From NCBI GenBank assembly GCA_903821715.1, contig CAIJMB010000137.1, forward strand, positions 1-7,002: a DNA stretch of 7,002 bases. The letters run 5' to 3'. Position numbers and translations under genes: made by a program. This document shows, piece by piece, positions 5,893 to 7,002 of the stretch; position 1 is the first letter of the stretch; the number at the start of each line of letters is the position of its first letter. The notes below the pieces were generated by a model. That model saw only the letters and a list, made by a program, of their open reading frames with translations. It made no database searches and had not been told where the DNA came from. This DNA comes from an uncultured Flavobacteriales bacterium. Lineage in GTDB: Bacteria > Bacteroidota > Bacteroidia > Flavobacteriales > Schleiferiaceae.

Positions 5893-6000
5893 GTTGGCGA
5901 GGTTGGCGAGGTTGGCTTGTTGGCAGAGATTGGCGAGGTTGGCTCGTTGGCTACTAGCTGCTAGTTGCAAGCTGCTGGTTACTGGTTGCTAGCTGCTGTT
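5893..6000 (-). repeat. degenerate tandem repeats filling the yicC-gmk spacer
   Basis: Between the yicC stop and the gmk ATG, the minus strand is almost wholly repetitive. The first part has six in-phase heptamers from 5994 down to 5953: AGCTAGC, AACCAGT, AACCAGC, AGCTTGC, AACTAGC and AGCTAGT, all fitting A-R-C-Y-W-G-Y. The part nearer gmk, 5948 down to 5896, consists of 8- to 10-base units starting with AA: AACGAGCC, AACCTCGCC, AATCTCTGCC, AACAAGCC, AACCTCGCC and AACCTCGCC, the last two identical in tandem. The array ends directly at the gmk start codon, so it forms its leader if the two genes are co-transcribed. Several arms are self-complementary, such as ACTAG-CTG-CTAGT at 5953-5965. Function is unknown. 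Confidence 0.85.
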
Positions 6001-6858
6001 TTACAGGACGTTGAGTACTTGCTCTTTGATTTTCTCGAGTTCTTCTTTCATCTGTACAACCTGGCGCTGCATGCCGACGTGGTGGGCTTTGTTGCCAAGG
6101 GTGTTGATTTCGCGGCCGAGTTCTTGGGCCAAAAAGCCGAGCTTGCGGCCTTCGCCGGCAGCCAGGGCCTCGCGGAAGTGCTGAATGTGCGCCTTGAGGC
6201 GGACCTTTTCTTCGTTGATGTCAATCTTTTCGACGTAAAAAAGGAGCTCCTGCTCCCAGCGCTGCATGTCCATGGGCTGGTCGTCGGCGGCCTTCACGGC
6301 GGCCTTGGTTAGGCGGCCCTTGAGGTTTTCAAGTCGCTCGGGTTCAGCGGATTCGATCACGGGAACGCCGCGCTCAATCGTCGCCAAGTTGGCTTCGAGG
6401 TCTTTGGCCAAGGCGGAACCTTCGTGGCTGCGAAACGTTTGAAACGCTTCAAGTGCGGAACGAATCAGTGCCTCAACGGCCTCAGCCTCTGTGGGATCCA
6501 AGTCAACGGAAGGACCCTGTTCCGTCGGAACCCGCAAGGCCATCGCCAACGCCTCAGCAGGAGTCAAGCTGCCTCCCGCAATGCGCTGCAGGTCGTCCAT
6601 GGTTTGGCGCAAGTGGGCTTCATTGATCGTGCTTCCACGGCCCTCGGCCTGTTCGCGGTTGATGCTGACGTCGACTTTGCCGCGCTGCACCGCATCTCCA
6701 ATCATTTTGCGCCACGTCAAGTCGCGTTCGCGGTAGCGGTGCGGCATGCGCAGGTTGAGGTCGAGGCCGCGGCTGTTGAGCGAGCGGATTTCTACCGAGA
6801 TGCGGAGCCCTTCGAACGTGGCACTTGCCTGGCCGAAGCCGGTCATAGATTGAATCAT
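6001..6858 (-). CDS. yicC: YicC-family endoribonuclease
   Basis: A 285-residue YicC-type protein; the family was long called conserved hypothetical and members in E. coli and Bacillus have more recently been described as endoribonucleases. The N-terminal YicC_N domain begins with the characteristic MIQSMTGFG and covers roughly residues 1-155, including the conserved RSHEGSAL (143-150). The C-terminal DUF1732 domain covers about 200-285, with NEEKVRLKAHIQHF (215-228), GREINTLGNKA (248-258) and the family-typical ending EELEKIKEQVLNVL. Length is normal. The ATG at 6856-6858 is supported by the usual MI-x-SMT start; M5 is a less likely alternative. It overlaps the upstream gene as ATGA, and a Bacteroidota-type promoter element lies 5 bases upstream. 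A yicC-gmk neighbourhood is common in several phyla. Confidence 0.95.
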   Translation of the reverse strand: MIQSMTGFGQASATFEGLRISVEIRSLNSRGLDLNLRMPHRYRERDLTWRKMIGDAVQRGKVDVSINREQAEGRGSTINEAHLRQTMDDLQRIAGGSLTPAEALAMALRVPTEQGPSVDLDPTEAEAVEALIRSALEAFQTFRSHEGSALAKDLEANLATIERGVPVIESAEPERLENLKGRLTKAAVKAADDQPMDMQRWEQELLFYVEKIDINEEKVRLKAHIQHFREALAAGEGRKLGFLAQELGREINTLGNKAHHVGMQRQVVQMKEELEKIKEQVLNVL

Positions 6859-7002
6859 AAGTGCAAAGGTAGGAATGAGGCGGCCGCCACCTCGCCGCAG
6901 GCGAGGGTGGCCGGGCCGCGCGCCCGCCAGTCGTCGATCAATTCGCGGGGGGTACAGGCGTCCGGGCGGTCGCGCAGGCCCAGGCCGTGGGCCATGAGGC
7001 CC
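6855..7002 (-). CDS. unrecognised gene, C-terminal part only
   Basis: A minus-strand frame enters from the right edge (first whole codon at 6999-7001) and gives 48 residues, among them GLMAHGLGLRDRPDACTPRE and, at the end, GEVAAASFLPLHL, before a TGA at 6855-6857. Support for real coding is the strong preference for G or C at third codon positions, as in the neighbouring operon genes, and the ATGA overlap of its stop with the yicC start, a usual sign of an operon. I do not recognise the product. No transmembrane segment or known motif is visible in this fragment. Confidence 0.65.
   Translation of the reverse strand, partial: GLMAHGLGLRDRPDACTPRELIDDWRARGPATLACGEVAAASFLPLHL
6864..6871 (-). 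promoter_or_regulatory. Bacteroidota-type -7 element ahead of yicC
   Basis: The minus strand reads TACCTTTG, an exact match to the TAnnTTTG -7 consensus of the Bacteroidota primary sigma factor, and continues GCACTT to the yicC ATG. No TTTG-type -33 partner is evident at the normal distance; that stretch is GC-rich coding sequence of the upstream gene. Transcription from here would begin at or a few bases before the start codon, giving a leaderless or nearly leaderless yicC mRNA. An eight-base motif can arise by chance, so this is tentative. Confidence 0.4.
6886..6911 (-). other. strong GC-rich hairpin just upstream of yicC
   Basis: GCCACCTCGCC (6886-6896) pairs with GGCGAGGGTGGC (6900-6911) through 11 base pairs, with a 3-base loop and a single bulged G at 6906. 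It lies inside the end of the upstream reading frame, about 28 bases before the yicC start. There is no following T run, so it is not a typical intrinsic terminator. It could influence translation or mRNA ends in the operon, or merely reflect high-GC coding sequence. Confidence 0.35.

Noticed and set aside
5953..5970. TTG start for guanylate kinase in the repeat array
   Set aside because: The extra 26 residues are translated repeats; the ATG at 5890-5892 matches the normal family start and length.
5893..6000. CRISPR array
   Set aside because: Units are 7 to 10 bases with no spacers, so this is a simple tandem repeat.

Overview
All well-supported genes in this window lie on the minus strand, so in transcription order the region reads from right to left. 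The proteins point to a member of the Bacteroidota with a GC-rich genome. The YicC C-terminus, the DIDVVGG stretch of guanylate kinase and the AddB-like nuclease all look like Bacteroidota versions. TACCTTTG just upstream of yicC also fits the TAnnTTTG promoter element of that phylum. This is inference from family resemblance; no search was run.

Right part (about 7002 to 2009): a compact housekeeping run. The 3' end of an unrecognised gene overlaps yicC (endoribonuclease family) by four bases. A 108-bp spacer made almost entirely of degenerate short tandem repeats follows, then gmk (guanylate kinase), nadD (nicotinate-nucleotide adenylyltransferase; GTG start, 10-bp overlap with gmk) and, 6 bp later, a 909-residue AddB/RecB-like PD-(D/E)XK nuclease. 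The overlaps and short gaps suggest one transcription unit serving RNA turnover, GTP supply, NAD synthesis and DNA-end processing. The nuclease keeps its catalytic residues but has only two cysteines, so it cannot hold the four-cysteine iron-sulfur cluster of canonical AddB nucleases.

Middle and left (about 2008 to 233): a hipBA toxin-antitoxin pair of visibly lower GC (about 50 percent in sampled lines, against 65 to 73 percent in the nuclease gene), preceded by a 121-bp spacer that becomes very AT-rich next to hipB. The spacer carries a TATAAT-type promoter with an 18-bp perfect palindrome, the likely HipB operator, between and over its core elements. HipB ends in Asp-Trp, like the Glu-Trp tail of E. 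coli HipB. Its last codons contain an A7 run in -1 slippage register, and the -1 frame is exactly the hipA frame, so slippage would give a HipB-HipA fusion protein. I consider this the most interesting signal in the window.

Left edge (1 to 232): a possible 27-residue C-terminal end of a plus-strand surface protein with Ig-like (MBG-type) repeats, convergent with hipA, followed by about 150 bp without a recognisable gene and one weak hairpin. No CRISPR array, tRNA, rRNA or insertion sequence was seen. I did not find a wholly new system; the novelty candidates concern the expression and evolution of known families.
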